Below are positions 49,701 to 56,689 of a DNA stretch of 64,000 nucleotides, piece after piece. The notes beneath the pieces were generated by a model that ran no database searches, was not told where the DNA came from, and was given only the letters and a program-made list of their open reading frames with translations. The first letter of the stretch is position 1, and the number at the start of each line of letters is the position of its first letter. Both the position numbers and the translations under genes were made by a program. Source of the DNA: Colocasia esculenta (lineage: Eukaryota > Streptophyta > Magnoliopsida > Alismatales > Araceae); contig CM024760.1 in assembly GCA_014218235.1 (NCBI GenBank), positions 66,652,961 through 66,716,960 of the forward strand. Direction: 5' to 3'.

Positions 49701-52700
49701 CTATTCTACAAACCAACACACAACCAAAAGATATGAAAAGTTGGTATCACATCATAGTAAGTGGAATAGGAGAAAATAATCGTATTCGCTACTCCTTCAC
49801 AATAATGCAGAGGATTTAGGAAATACCTGTAACCCTCTATCAGTCAATATTCTCAGAGATCCTAAAGATTTGTGTCGACGCCTTAACTCTTTCTCAGCAG
49901 CAATTTCAGCATTTATTGTATTGTCTAATTCAACAACAATCTTCAAGTCCTTGTATCCATTCTCAGAAGTCCATTTGACCTCAGGGGCGACATCAACCAG
50001 AACATCATATCTAGTTCATAAAACAAATAAGCATAGAGGCAAAAGCAACCAACACAAGAAAGAAAAAAGGAAAGAAAAAAAAAACAAAAGTTACCCTATT
50101 TTTATTTAAATATTCAGATATTAATTTTCTTTTTGAGGCCCTGCCATAGTAGCAGGGGACCATCCACAGAAATGAAAACAAGGTTTGAACCCTGGGCTCC
50201 CCGTAAACTGACTTATCCTACCCGATACCAACTGAGTCTCAGTTACTGAGATATACTCAGCCAGTGATGAATTGATTCATAGATTGACAGATGATGAGGA
50301 TGTTGTCTTCCTGAAAAAGTAGACAAATTCAAAAGAGCATGATGATAAATATCTCATAATCCATTCTTATACCAATAGTTAATGAAATCATAATTACTGG
50401 ATAAGGCTTAATCAAATACTGACTAATATACTTTATTGGGAGTTATCCTGGAGCAGGTCTCACATTGTACTACATTGCGATGTCTTCTTTGAGTCTATGA
50501 AATATAACATTGGATACCCATGGTTGTTAAGGCGACTAAGGCAGTAGACCACTGCCTTACTGCTTAGGCACCAAGGCAAGGCGCCTAGGCAAAGCTTACA
50601 TAACAAAGTACACAGAACTCCATATTTTATACCATGTATATTCTCTATTTATTAATACAAAAGCACTACCCACAAACATTTAGCACAAATGTGTGTAAGG
50701 AGGTCATATACTAGAAGAAATAACAAATGCTAACAAAATAATTAATAATAATAAGACAATCAATCGGAATCTTAGCATATACCTGTCAATTGTCAACAAG
50801 TTAAAAAGTTTTATTTAACCTGAAATATTGTTAGGCAAACAATAAATGGAGAGAGAGAGAGAGAGAGATATAAACAATAACTAAACTATATGTATGGTTA
50901 AGGCATCTAGGTATAGAAAAAACAACAGGGGCCTGCTGCGGTTCATAAATCATGCAACTGTTTAGTCTTTTAGGCTAGTAAGGCATCCAGGTATAGAAAA
51001 TACAGCAGGGGCTCTTGCGGTTCATGAATCATGCAACCGTTTAGTCTTATAGGGCTGCTTGCCTAGCCGATGGAATGCCTACCGGGAGAGTCCTCTCCCG
51101 GTAGCAACCACTGAGAGAGTACTCTCCCGGTGGAGTGCCAACTAGGAGAGTGCTCTCCCTGTCAACCCTTCCGGTTTGACAAGGAGAGTCCTCTCCCAGT
51201 AGCAAACACCTAGTGGAGTGCCAACCGAGAGAGTGCTCTCCCGGTCAACTATCCCAATTTGACCAGAAGAGTCCTCTCCCTGATGGAATGCCAAATCGGT
51301 TGGATCAGCCGATTCTGGTCAGATTGGGATCGAGATCGGCCATGGCCGATTCCAGCCGAATCTAGATCGGGATCGACGGGTCCGATCCCCGACCCCAATC
51401 TGATCCGGAATTCCATGCCACTGGGAGAGCACTCTCCCAGTTCGACCACACCCACCGGGAGGGTGCTCTCCCAAATCCCAATGGAAACTATTGGGAGAGT
51501 TTGCTGTCCCACCTCTATGAAAATTGAAAGGGGGAGAAGTCTGTAGGCTGGGGAGGAGAACTTCAACTTCGCCCAGTGCAAGGAGGTTACATGAGGAAGG
51601 AAGTAGAGAAAGACGCCTGTTTTGTTTCAAAAAGATGAGATCTACCCATTGTAATACAAGGGGAGAGCCTGTTCGGGAAATTTCTACTAAAGCCCTTGGC
51701 ATGTCTCAAAATTATCAAAATGTCTTTATTTAGAGTGCAAATGTCATTGCACGACTCGATGGAGCGGGACCATGTCACTTCTCTGAAGTAACGTGCACTC
51801 TTCTGGGTTCAGCTTAAGGTTAGCCACCCCAAATTCATGAAATGACCTAGAAAAGTAAAAAAGAAAAAAGACAAAAATGCTCCGAGAAACTCAAGAAATT
51901 ACTGAAATACTCGGGAAAGTCAGAAAATAACCAAAAGACCTAGGAATGTCAAAAAATGACGGAAATATCCAGAAATGTCAAAAAATAACTGAAATGCCTC
52001 GAGAAAGTCAGGAAATAGCAAAAATACCAGAGAATGTCAAGAAATGACAAAAATACCTGAGTGTGTCGAGAAATGATGAAAATACTAGAAGATGTTAAGA
52101 AATTGCAAAAAAGTCCTCGAAAGGTGATAAATTGCAGAAAAGTCATTAAAAGGTAACAAACTGCAGAAATACCTTCTGTTGTCCATAAATTTGCAAATTA
52201 CACCCTCTGCTGTCCAGAAATTGCAAAAAAATATCTCGAAAAGGTAGGAGATTGCAGAAATACCCAGAAAGGGTAGAAAATCGCAGAAATATCCTAAAAG
52301 GGTTGAAAATTACAAAAATACCTAGAAATGGTAAGAAATTGCAGAAATACTCATGAATGGTCAGAAATTGCAAAAAATAACCAAAAGGAGTAAGGGGCTA
52401 CAAATATACTCCGCCTTGTGGGGAAATGTCCTTGGTGAGCATCAAGTCAACTTAAAAGTCCGATCACAATTAAAAGAGTAATCATGAACATGAAGCAGAT
52501 CCAACGAATCGACAGTGATCATCTTGGCGATCCAACGGTCTGATTGTGATGGAATTCAAATTCTACTGTCCGATTAGGGGATAAAAGCAAATTCAATGAC
52601 CTAATCATAGCAGAAGCAAATTCAATGGATCTGAATGCAGACTGAATCAAATTCAAAAGGTCCGACTGTGACTGAATGTAATCCCAAAGACTCGATTATA

Positions 52701-55700
52701 TAATCAGGGCTAAAGGTCTTGAAAGACCGATTATAATTCAAAGTACATATGTACAAGGAAATAAAGTCTTCAAATTTCTTTGCAAGAGAATGTACCCATA
52801 ATGAGCGATCATCAAGTTCATTAATGTCACAATGGCCAGAGGCAGAAGGTGTTCTTTGACAGTTAATCAAAGGTAGTACATAAACCCTAAATTGTTTGAT
52901 AAATCAAATACGCAAAATTAATGACATGTCAAAAAGAAATATACGCATATCTATCCAACAAAATGGATATTTCAAAAGAAAGAAATTCCCTGTGTTAAAC
53001 AATATCCTAGCTAGAAAGTGCAAATTGCTACCAAGGGTATGATGAAGCAGTTTTGATTTGGCATATGACTATATTAACAGGGACATCTATTATTTAATTC
53101 CATGTGGCTTTTATTCTGACAAAAATACTTTCTGCACTTTCCTTAAGCTTTGAGAGAAGATTGGTCACCACCATGATGGCTACAATTCCACAAGAAATTA
53201 AAACAAAGAAGTGGTTGGTGTTCAGAACTCGAAACATCTACAAGTTAATACCTAAGCATAAAAAAGGAACCCTATTCACACTACAGAGGAGAAACAAGTT
53301 CCCTTGGATCAAGAATCAGTACAACAGAAGCAGAAGCCATATTTAATGCCTATGATCAAATTACAAGAAATGGAGGTATATAGAATATTTAATCATTACA
53401 TTTAAGTGAGAGCATTTTCATCCAGTTAGACAGGTTTGGTTTTCTTTTTCCATCTACAAGCCCATTTGAATGATAATGGTGCACTGCTTGTCAATTAATC
53501 ACTTTATTTATAAACTAATATTTTATCCCACATTTAACCCAAAAATAATGAGATGCAGATAAAATCATAAAAAAACTAGACAAGGACAAACTTTTCTTTT
53601 TGGATTAAAAGGCTCTTTCAAGACTTAGAAAGTGAAACATTCTATATATGTGAAATTACTTTAAAAAGCAAAGGAGACAAAAAGGCCATATATTGCAGAA
53701 AGTATGTATTGGGAATTTCAACTGAAAACAAGATAAATTCATGTAAACAAAGAAATATACAAAATAAACAAAGGAACAAAGTGGATAACTGGTGGGCCCC
53801 AGAAACTTTTTCTTTTGCAATATATGTGTAGGTTCCAGAAAAACATGAAGTCATGCATGTGCATGAAGGTTCATCGTGTTTAGAAAAATCAAAAGAGCAT
53901 CATGGGAGTGGCAGTACTTGGACAGGCTAATCAAGAAGGCTTCCTCGGAGCCAGCCAAAGCTAGCTTTCTTTGGGCTCTCCAAGCCGGTCCAAAGGGGCC
54001 TTCTTCTCCACATGCTGCTGGGACAAAAGACAAATAAAAAAGGGGGGGAGAAGAGGCCGCTGTATTTATAGAGAAAAGATAAGAGGAAAAGAAGAAGAAA
54101 GGAAGGGGGGGCAGCAGTCCAGGTCCCATCGGTTTGTGTAGCCAGTGGGGAACAAAGGGGTAAGGCCTATCTCTTTCCCCCTCACCCTTTCTCTCTTCTG
54201 ATCTCTTGCTCTCTCTCGTTAGTCCTTCTCCCCATCAGGTTCTCTCTCACACCCTTTCCTTTTCCCATTGGGAATCCTATTGTCCACTGGTGGGACTTCA
54301 AGAGAGTATTCCTTCTCCCCATCGAACTCTCTCTCACTCTTTCCTTCTCCCATTAGGAATCCTTACCGGTGCTATCCACAGGTGGGATTTCAAAAGAGAA
54401 TTCCTTCTCCCCATCAGATTCTCTCTCCCCCTTTCTTTCCTTTTCCAATTCAGAAACCCCACTGGTGCATTCCACAGTGGGATTTCAAGAAAATGAAGAG
54501 GAGGAAAGAGAAAACCCCCTTTGGTGCATGCAATTGGTGGGGTTTATGAGAGGAAGAAGGGAGGCCACATCACCTATACATCTAATGGAAATAATAGAAA
54601 TGGAGAGAAGAGAAAAGAAACCCCACCAGTGCATGCCACTAGTGGGGTTTTAAAAAGGGAAGAGGCCGGCCCCATCTATTAATCTGATGGAGAGAAAAGA
54701 GAAGGAGAGAAGAGAGAAGCACCGGTGGGGTTTTAAAAGGAAGAAGAGGCCAACCCCCACTACCCTATGAAGAGGGAGTTAAAAAGGAAGAAACACCATT
54801 AGTGCATGCTTCCGGTAGGGTTTTAAGAGAGAAGAGAGGGGTGACATCGCCCCCCCCCCTCCCCGCGCTGCCTCTCAACTCTTATAAATAGAAGAGCAGC
54901 CCCTCCATTCCAAAACAAAGAGAAAAAAGAACAACAACAGGAATAAGAACAATAACAAGCGATGAGAGAACAAGAAGAGAAGGAAAAAGCTACAAGAAAA
55001 AAGAGAGAAGATAATGCTACAAGCCCAGCACAAGGAAGAGAAGAAGGAGAAGACTCAGGTGGTCTAGATCCTGCACGCTGAAGGCAAGGGGGACGCAAAT
55101 TTTGCAATAAACTTGTCACCCAGTCAATTGAGCATATACCCTTATTCCAATTACTTATATTTGTAAAAGGGGTCTAATGTTGTACATCCGGCATGGTTTG
55201 TTAATAAAACAAAGTGACATTGTAAAACCACATGTCAAGGAAGTGCTCATCTCTGTAGAATCTAGATAGATGCAATTATACCTTTTGTTCTAAAAAATTG
55301 TGTATATGCCCTGAAATGTTGGATGTGTTTTAACTATATAAGCAAGTCTCTAAAGATGTAATACTAGTACTCCTAAGAGAAGATGGTGTAAATTTCTAAG
55401 CCCTCTTTGTAAATATACTCATTATTTGCAATTATACCCAGTACTCTATTGTATTATGTATATTGTATATGCACCTAAATTTCTAATGAGTAATGTTGAC
55501 AAGATGGATAAAATTGTACAATGGAATAAAGATATTAATATAATATTGTGATAAGATATTTGAACAAAAATTCAATAAAATATCAAGCCATTTTAGGAAA
55601 CATGAATCTTATTAATGACCATACCTAAGAATTCTTTTTATTGGACATGTGTTCTAAGAAATTTGAAAATGTGTATAAAACATGGAAATAAATGTCAGCA

Positions 55701-56684
55701 AAAAACTGGTGATTAAAAGCTTAATGTACATGAACTCATGAAGCCATAAGAATCTGAAGTCTGATCTGAATGTATGAATAAAGTCCAAATTAAGAAAAGC
55801 TAAATAAACTGACCACAACTTGTGAAACTTCTGACTAAAACATATGACTAATTTCTCAAGAGCAAAATGGTAAGAGATGAAGATTAAAGTTACGGCAATG
55901 ATGTAATAACATTATCCACATCTTAAGAAAAAAAAAAGGAACCCTAATAATGTGGCTCAGTATGAATAAAATTAATGAAGGCAGAAATTGGATTTTAGGT
56001 CTTAGCTAGATATCTGAATAATAAAAGAAAGCATCCATGCAAACAAAAAAATAATAATACATTTAATATAATTTCATAAAATTTCTTCTCTTAAATTTTT
56101 TCTTGAATTGGTCAGATTGTAGGCATCATGTGCTGGTTAATCAGGGGTATTCAATTGTACAATCAATGTAATCAACACCAACATACGTTGATGGGGAGAG
56201 GTAAAGGGCATGAGCCTACATCATTAGGCCTGATCCAAACACACACCTATGAAACAAAACAAAAGCAAACCAAAACCATCATGAGATTTTTTTCTTTCCT
56301 TATGAAACAATAACAGGAAACTGAAAAGTATGAACTCATATGCAGGATAAACAAACAGAATCCTACTCTCTCATGGCAATGATGCAAAAAACAAAAAAGA
56401 AAGTAAGGTAGATGGCTGACCTGAGAGAAGTATGAATGGATCAAAGAAATATACATGAAACTAAACATAGAACATAATATGCTACGAACAAAGTACTGAA
56501 TGCAGCATGAACCTGTTAGATTTTATCTTGCATACAGAAAAGAAAACAGGAAGCAATGAAAATGCACAAGGATTCAGTCGGCAATCCGTCCAAACCTGAA
56601 GAAATCTTGAAGAGAAAAGGTTTTGTCCATTTCACTGAACTTCGTAACAATTCGGATAGTGTCATTTAATGCCCTTCCTTTCAC
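10658..56684 (-). CDS. TIG: Trigger factor-like protein, chloroplastic (gene-level entry; partial, N-terminal exons outside window)
   Basis: Trigger factor is a ribosome-associated chaperone of bacterial origin. Plant homologues carry a transit peptide and act in the plastid on nascent chains. Ten distinct minus-strand exons with GT-AG borders and matching phases are visible. They cover the end of the N-domain (VKGRALNDTIRIVTKFSEMD), the PPIase/FKBP-like domain (LPGFLDSIQGMRQGETRSF) and the whole helical C-terminal domain to the stop. They total 1110 bases, about 369 residues; the family is longer, so roughly the first third, including the transit peptide and ribosome-binding part, lies to the right. 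Order on the gene: 56596-56684, 49827-50010, 49118-49208, 18057-18211, 14879-14971, 14259-14351, 13476-13556, 13257-13406, 11154-11249, 10658-10735. Five middle exons occur a second time at 29385-34336 (copy B). Introns reach tens of kilobases and hold several transposons. Confidence 0.9.
11154..11249 (-). CDS. TIG: TIG exon: C-terminal domain
   Basis: The exon is 96 bases (32 codons), with acceptor TTTTGCAG and donor GTTTGA. It encodes YSTEELVKEVENSVAEFKRH and ends EERVRQQ. It occurs only once, because copy B begins at the equivalent of 11334, just inside the preceding intron. Confidence 0.9.
11641..12026. repeat. Tandem direct repeat in TIG intron (two units of about 195 bp)
   Basis: Units start near 11641 and 11836 and share ATCACTGCACATGTTAAAGA, TTGTATGCTCGCCAAACTTT and AGAGCAAGTGACATAAAAA. 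They differ at scattered bases. The pair recurs in copy B at 27769-28154. Confidence 0.8.
13257..13406 (-). CDS. TIG: TIG exon: C-terminal domain (copy A)
   Basis: The exon is 150 bases (50 codons), with acceptor TTCCACAG and donor GTGCAT. It starts ASRKLDEHQLASLSSERAVK and ends GEIYRCENLQ. Confidence 0.9.
13476..13556 (-). CDS. TIG: TIG exon: C-terminal domain (copy A)
   Basis: The exon is 81 bases (27 codons), with acceptor GTTTTAG and donor GTAAAT. It encodes IVDVDIPQSLFEEQGRELYG and ends LLQLQ. The V.IP.SLFEE.G motif is shared with bacterial trigger factors (VP.......E). Confidence 0.9.
14259..14351 (-). CDS. TIG: TIG exon: C-terminal helical domain (copy A)
   Basis: The exon is 93 bases (31 codons), with acceptor GATTCAG and donor GTGACT. 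It encodes VQESILQRCREVEQTAREQA and ATDNAILDQLCK, a long amphipathic helix. Confidence 0.9.
14497..14808. repeat. Hairpin MITE-like element, GATCGG-rich core (copy B at 30625-30936)
   Basis: The ends are inverted: GGTGCCACAC at 14497-14506 and GTGTGGCACC at 14799-14808. Inside, CATGGAAGGCAG and CTGCCTTCCATG form a second inverted pair. The core is a run of GATCGG/CCGATC words with the palindrome-like GGATCGGCCATGGCCAATC. No coding capacity is credible. Similar cores lie at 51296-51420 and 57425-57486. Confidence 0.6.
14879..14971 (-). CDS. TIG: TIG exon: PPIase to C-domain junction (copy A)
   Basis: The exon is 93 bases (31 codons), with acceptor CCCCTAG and donor GTTTCAG. It encodes VVCKELFYRDLPELDDSLAE then KLLPRCSTLDQ. 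The LPELDDSLA block is typical of the trigger factor C-terminal arm. Confidence 0.92.
15888..17235. repeat. Large foldback element with 0.6-0.7-kb arms (copy B at 32016-33363)
   Basis: The left arm (about 15888-16601) and right arm (about 16614-17235) are reverse complements with small differences and a 12-base centre. The inner part includes CAGGCAGGGTTGTGAGGA and TTTGAATCCAATAAAAAT. The outer 150-200 bases of each arm are GCGAATCGG/CCGATTCG words. An AT run (ATATATATAT) separates the two parts on both sides. There is no transposase; the longest ORFs are chance reads of the arms. It is a non-autonomous foldback in a TIG intron. Confidence 0.8.
18057..18211 (-). CDS. TIG: TIG exon: PPIase/FKBP-like core (copy A)
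   Basis: The exon is 155 bases, with acceptor TTTGCAG and donor GTATGC. It encodes FHLDTAERDNLLPGFLDSIQ and continues through GETRSFQLSFPESW to AQFT. The LLPGF...I.G...GE pattern is the FKBP-like fold of trigger factor. The frame is intact here, unlike in copy B. Confidence 0.92.
19751..19839 (-). ncRNA. Array of four mini-hairpins with GCAAGGC core at the predicted 5' end of the E1 transcript
   Basis: The four elements are, on the plus strand, ATCGTGCCTTGCACGAT (19751-19767), GGGTTGCCTTGCAGACCC (19776-19793), AGACTGCCTTGCAGTCT (19801-19817) and CCCGAAGCCTTGCTCGGG (19822-19839). Each has its own stem around a common GCCTTGC (GCAAGGC in the minus transcript). E2 has the same four in the same order with paired changes in the stems. 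They may act in RNA folding, packaging or priming; the role is not known. Confidence 0.6.
19888..19894 (-). promoter_or_regulatory. LTR TATA box (E1)
   Basis: On the minus strand this reads TATAAAA within CACTATAAAAGAAGCC. The same box is at 58499-58505 in the E2 LTR. Its direction matches the pol direction known from E2, so transcription should start about 30 bases lower, near 19860, just before the hairpin array. Confidence 0.65.
20593..20647 (-). other. Polypurine tract and adjacent hairpin (E1)
   Basis: Just inside the LTR the minus strand reads CGTGGGGGGCATT, a purine tract directly before the LTR start TGTTGTGCC, as needed for plus-strand priming. Next to it CACGTGACAG (20602-20611) pairs with CTGTCACGTG (20638-20647), and GCCCG (20615-20619) pairs with CGGGC (20631-20635). 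The same two-stem design with different bases is at 59170-59215 in E2. Confidence 0.65.
20756..25560 (+). pseudogene. Decayed plant mobile domain (PMD) gene captured by the gypsy element, antisense to expected pol
   Basis: From ATG 20756 (MNSRRSSRGGQNRLPYGRGR) fragments in shifting frames match the aminotransferase-like plant mobile domain. At 21540-21760 they read TTALYRYPCYTSLIKAVAER, then AIDLWAFHRISGLPIVGEPY; 21942-22223 holds YFYGGPFCYVNEFARARGTR and AYLAYWLCTFAMPLGDESLL; 22615-23076 holds GVLTFRRGQTAILEPYYPHR. The frame is lost near 21100, 21330, 21850 and 22220. Several GT-AG introns seem to follow (23500-25100), then an acidic tail (DDDIDDWDYEIDVTDIRF, ending at 24226) and a short coiled coil at 25440-25540. 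PMD proteins act in gene silencing and development in plants, and PMD genes carried by gypsy and MULE elements are known. This copy looks non-functional as sequenced. Confidence 0.7.
25690..26420. repeat. E1 tandem repeats, GAGGATTAGGGCTCC and GGAATTAAAGGCTTCCC types
   Basis: Short degenerate units end in a GGCTTCCCTGAGAGCC-like core that can pair GGCT with AGCC. Between them is a spacer with CGCCCTTTCGGGTTTTC (about 25900 and 25995). The same blocks in E2 (60000-61660) are expanded to many more units. Confidence 0.75.
26430..27150. repeat. E1 tandem array of TTGACTGGCCTTGACGGC units
   Basis: About fourteen units of roughly 45-60 bases contain TTGACTGGCCTTGACGGC followed by TTGTTAGCCAA. The GGCTTGTTAGCC core is a 4-bp stem with a 4-base loop. 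The E2 counterpart is at 61700-62390. ORFs here are by-products of the repeat. Confidence 0.85.
27362..27461. other. Assembly gap of exactly 100 N
   Basis: A run of 100 N separates the truncated E1 element from copy B. A round 100 usually marks a scaffold join of unknown size. The base composition on the two sides is unrelated. The left side breaks inside a segment that in E2 forms an inverted repeat (62479-62603). Confidence 0.98.
29385..29534 (-). CDS. TIG: TIG exon, copy B of 13257-13406
   Basis: Identical to copy A. It encodes 50 residues starting ASRKLDEHQLASLSSERAVK. It is the last exon present in copy B; the two terminal exons would lie across the gap and occur only in copy A. Confidence 0.85.
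29604..29684 (-). CDS. TIG: TIG exon, copy B of 13476-13556
   Basis: Identical to copy A. It encodes IVDVDIPQSLFEEQGRELYG and ends LLQLQ. Splice sites are intact. Confidence 0.85.
30387..30479 (-). CDS. TIG: TIG exon, copy B of 14259-14351
   Basis: Identical to copy A. It encodes VQESILQRCREVEQTAREQA and ends DQLCK. Splice sites are intact. Confidence 0.85.
31007..31099 (-). CDS. TIG: TIG exon, copy B of 14879-14971
   Basis: Identical to copy A with intact splice sites, offset by 16128 bases. It encodes VVCKELFYRDLPELDDSLAE and on to LDQ. It belongs to the second copy that begins right after the gap. Confidence 0.85.
34184..34336 (-). pseudogene. TIG: TIG PPIase exon, copy B, with two 1-base deletions
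   Basis: This is the counterpart of 18057-18211 with the same splice sites, but 153 instead of 155 bases. It lacks one T in the CTTTCTTG stretch and one A in the ATCAAGAAA stretch, so the frame is broken between the two. Many similar single-base losses follow up to 34962, which points to sequencing or gap-filling error rather than gene decay. Confidence 0.8.
34963..36259. other. TIG intron sequence with GATC-rich relic, GA microsatellite and a possible pseudogene fragment
   Basis: At 34810-35190 there are GGCTGATCC/GGATCAGCC-like words resembling the GATCGG elements elsewhere. A (GA)n run lies at 35701-35725. At 35903-36199 a plus-strand read contains a hydrophobic segment (FFLATYAFLLIFYVILHCCH) followed by AAAKKLEMPDPHF, which could be the membrane part of a decayed ATL-type protein together with the fragment at 48284. 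This is weak. No TIG exon is seen here. Confidence 0.35.
36260..37674 (+). repeat. 5' LTR of the copia element
   Basis: It starts TGTTGTCTCCATG and ends GTGCACTTCA. It is about 100 bases longer than the 3' LTR; one visible difference is some 60 bases near 36640-36710. It contains repeated CGGACGACCGA words (about 36732 and 36800). Confidence 0.9.
37677..37688 (+). other. Primer binding site of the copia element
   Basis: TGGCATCAGAGC lies two bases after the LTR. It differs in one base from the usual plant initiator-Met site TGGTATCAGAGC, so it is a slightly decayed or variant site. Confidence 0.8.
37725..41365 (+). pseudogene. Copia gag-pol, broken; integrase missing
   Basis: It begins MADKGFIAEGHSMTINHPPY, a UBN2-type gag. 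In order: gag with a stop at 37965; a first zinc knuckle near 38575 (CYECKKPGHMRAA, last Cys replaced by a stop); a coiled-coil segment at 38740-39174; an intact second knuckle near 39405 (CFYCGGNGHINAIC); a protease motif (WYLDSGCSRHM) near 39605. The frame then passes straight to the RT N-terminus near 39800, so the rest of the protease and the whole integrase are deleted. RT has QVYVDDIIFG near 40580 and LYGLKQASQAWYGRL; RNase H has YTDADYA and ALSTAEGEYVA. RNase H is interrupted by the solo LTR at 41366 and resumes at 44373. Confidence 0.85.
42110..43330. repeat. Degenerate tandem repeat inside the solo LTR
   Basis: About a dozen units of roughly 75-110 bases share CTTGGGCAGAGTCTCCCCTA and a following ATATACATATAAA stretch. 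Units have diverged individually. The ORFs across them are by-products of the repeat. Confidence 0.75.
43790..44315. repeat. Tandem hairpin repeat with AACCGATGG / CCATCGGTT arms
   Basis: About eleven units of around 40 bases. In each, CCCTTAACCGATGG and CCATCGGTTAAGGG form a stem with a short variable loop (TAGTC, TGGTT, GAACTC and so on). The spacer is GGAAAAATCC-like and also partly palindromic. It lies within the solo LTR. Confidence 0.85.
44373..44711 (+). pseudogene. Copia RNase H C-terminus (continuation)
   Basis: The reading resumes RHHFLRDHVGKGDFELKFIE then AQIVNIFTKPLS, the conserved end of copia pol, and goes on to a short tail. It is separated from its upstream half only by the nested solo LTR. 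Confidence 0.85.
45280..46504 (+). pseudogene. Third ORF of the Sirevirus (env-like position), one frameshift
   Basis: ATG at 45280 (MAPRVRGGCVNPRRHREVGE) opens 293 codons. It contains QGWVHFMFRHKVCYLDVVQQ and YYANFY, wording typical of the putative plant transposon protein domain often found 3' of pol. One base shift near 46150 separates it from an acidic stretch (ENEEENEGEAQTLEDRNEDE) and a coiled coil (SLTRLEGEMASMRREVCQVG) ending at 46504. I see no signal peptide or clear membrane anchor, so envelope function is not supported by the sequence. The ORF is the best preserved in the element although the integrase is gone. Confidence 0.7.
46846..46859 (+). other. Polypurine tract of the copia element
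   Basis: AAAAAGAGGGAGAT lies directly before the 3' LTR start TGTTATCTCC at 46860, the expected site of plus-strand priming. Confidence 0.85.
46860..48173 (+). repeat. 3' LTR of the copia element
   Basis: It starts TGTTATCTCCATG and ends GTGCACTTCA, then the target repeat AAGGT. It is clearly alignable to the 5' LTR but with many substitutions and indels, so the insertion is not recent. Confidence 0.9.
48284..48440 (+). pseudogene. Possible RING-H2 (ATL-like) fragment
   Basis: MLWFLPECSHMFHIW resembles the second half of RING-H2 fingers (LLPxCxHxFH). One frame over, HCSLCHAP could be the closing CxxC. The first CxxC and one ligand Cys are not seen. It may pair with the hydrophobic segment near 36050, split by the copia insertion. 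This may be chance. Confidence 0.25.
49118..49208 (-). CDS. TIG: TIG exon: start of PPIase domain
   Basis: The exon is 91 bases, with acceptor ACTTCAG and donor GTTTGTG. It encodes IGDLVVLDIFATTVEEDESE then KIPSAERK plus one base G. That G completes the Gly codon at the start of the exon at 18211 (copy A) or 34336 (copy B). The intron that follows contains the copia element. Confidence 0.9.
49827..50010 (-). CDS. TIG: TIG exon: linker into PPIase domain
   Basis: The exon is 184 bases, with acceptor AACTAG and donor GTATTT. It encodes YDVLVDVAPEVKWTSENGYK followed by a charged helix and RILTDRGLQ. One leading base completes an Arg codon from the previous exon. The VDVAPEVKW block is typical of plant trigger factor-like proteins. 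Confidence 0.9.
50125..50270 (-). mobile_element. tRNA-derived SINE
   Basis: On the minus strand there is an A-box-like AGACTCAGTTGGTA (50226-50239) and a B-box GTTCAAACC (50182-50190), spaced as in tRNA-derived SINEs. A non-tRNA body ending near AAAAAGAAAA follows. No intact tRNA can be folded from it. It lies just upstream of the TIG exon at 50010, within the intron. Confidence 0.55.
50520..51060. repeat. Non-autonomous repeat with AAGGCGACTAAGGC / GCGCCTAGGC words and an internal tandem pair
   Basis: The left part carries AAGGCAAGGCGCCTAGGC. Two units of about 80 bases (about 50898-50973 and 50977-51056) share GGCATC, AGGTATAGAAAA, CGGTTCAT, AATCATGCAAC and GTTTAGTCTT. It contains no ORF of note. 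The words resemble common plant DNA-transposon relics, but the ends are not clear. Confidence 0.5.
51081..51473. repeat. Array of eight GGGAGAG-CTCTCCC mini-hairpins
   Basis: Perfect or near-perfect palindromes with a 2-base centre recur: ACCGGGAGAGTCCTCTCCCG (from 51081), and others near 51113, 51144, 51183, 51227, 51265, then CTGGGAGAGCACTCTCCCAG (51421-51440) and one at 51455-51473. Outer pairs differ between units but stay complementary in several. Spacers share GGAGTGCCAA. A GATCGG element splits the array. Confidence 0.8.
51296..51420. repeat. GATCGG-rich element inserted in the hairpin array
   Basis: It contains AGATCGGCCATGGCCGATTC (51331-51350 region), a strong palindrome, plus GATCGGGATCGACGG and CCGATCCCCGACCCC. 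It resembles the core at 14570-14720. Confidence 0.6.
51849..52400. repeat. Degenerate tandem repeat of GAAATACC..GAAAGGTCAGAAATTGCA type
   Basis: Units of about 30-35 bases repeat across some 550 bases, each with AGAAAnTGnCAAAAATACC-like wording. The open frames on the minus strand are low-complexity by-products. Confidence 0.7.
52401..54130. other. TIG intron, no gene recognised
   Basis: I see no protein family, RNA gene or clear transposon end. Short repeats around GATTATAATC-like words (52460-52740) look like decayed tandem sequence. Confidence 0.4.
54222..54850. repeat. Two tandem repeats (TCCTTCTCCCCATC units, then GTGGGGTTTTAA units)
   Basis: Three units of about 87-97 bases start TCCTTCTCCCCATC at 54222, 54309 and 54401 and end in CAGGTGGGATTTCAA-like sequence. 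Four shorter units with GTGCATGC...GTGGGGTTTTAA follow to 54830. Confidence 0.75.
54883..54890 (+). promoter_or_regulatory. Candidate TATA box in a repeat region
   Basis: TATAAATA in ACTCTTATAAATAGAAGAGC follows a C-rich stretch and precedes a purine-rich leader and a CAATAAAC at about 55107. This looks like the U3-R part of an LTR, but I could not find matching LTR ends or internal domains. Confidence 0.35.
55130..56590. other. AT-rich TIG intron, nothing recognised
   Basis: No ORF with family resemblance, no clear inverted ends and no RNA gene are visible. Confidence 0.5.
56596..56684 (-). CDS. TIG: TIG exon: end of the N-terminal domain
   Basis: The exon is 89 bases, with acceptor AATTTAG and donor GTTTGG. 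It encodes VKGRALNDTIRIVTKFSEMD and ends DFF plus AG. The AG joins the first A of the next exon to give Arg, so the phases match. This is the first TIG exon visible. Nothing upstream of it before the gypsy LTR at 57493 looks like the preceding exon. Confidence 0.85.
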
Positions 56685-56689
56685 CTAAA

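Noticed and set aside
50182..50239. Functional tRNA gene
   Set aside because: Only A- and B-box-like parts are visible; no acceptor stem or anticodon arm can be formed, so a SINE is the better reading.
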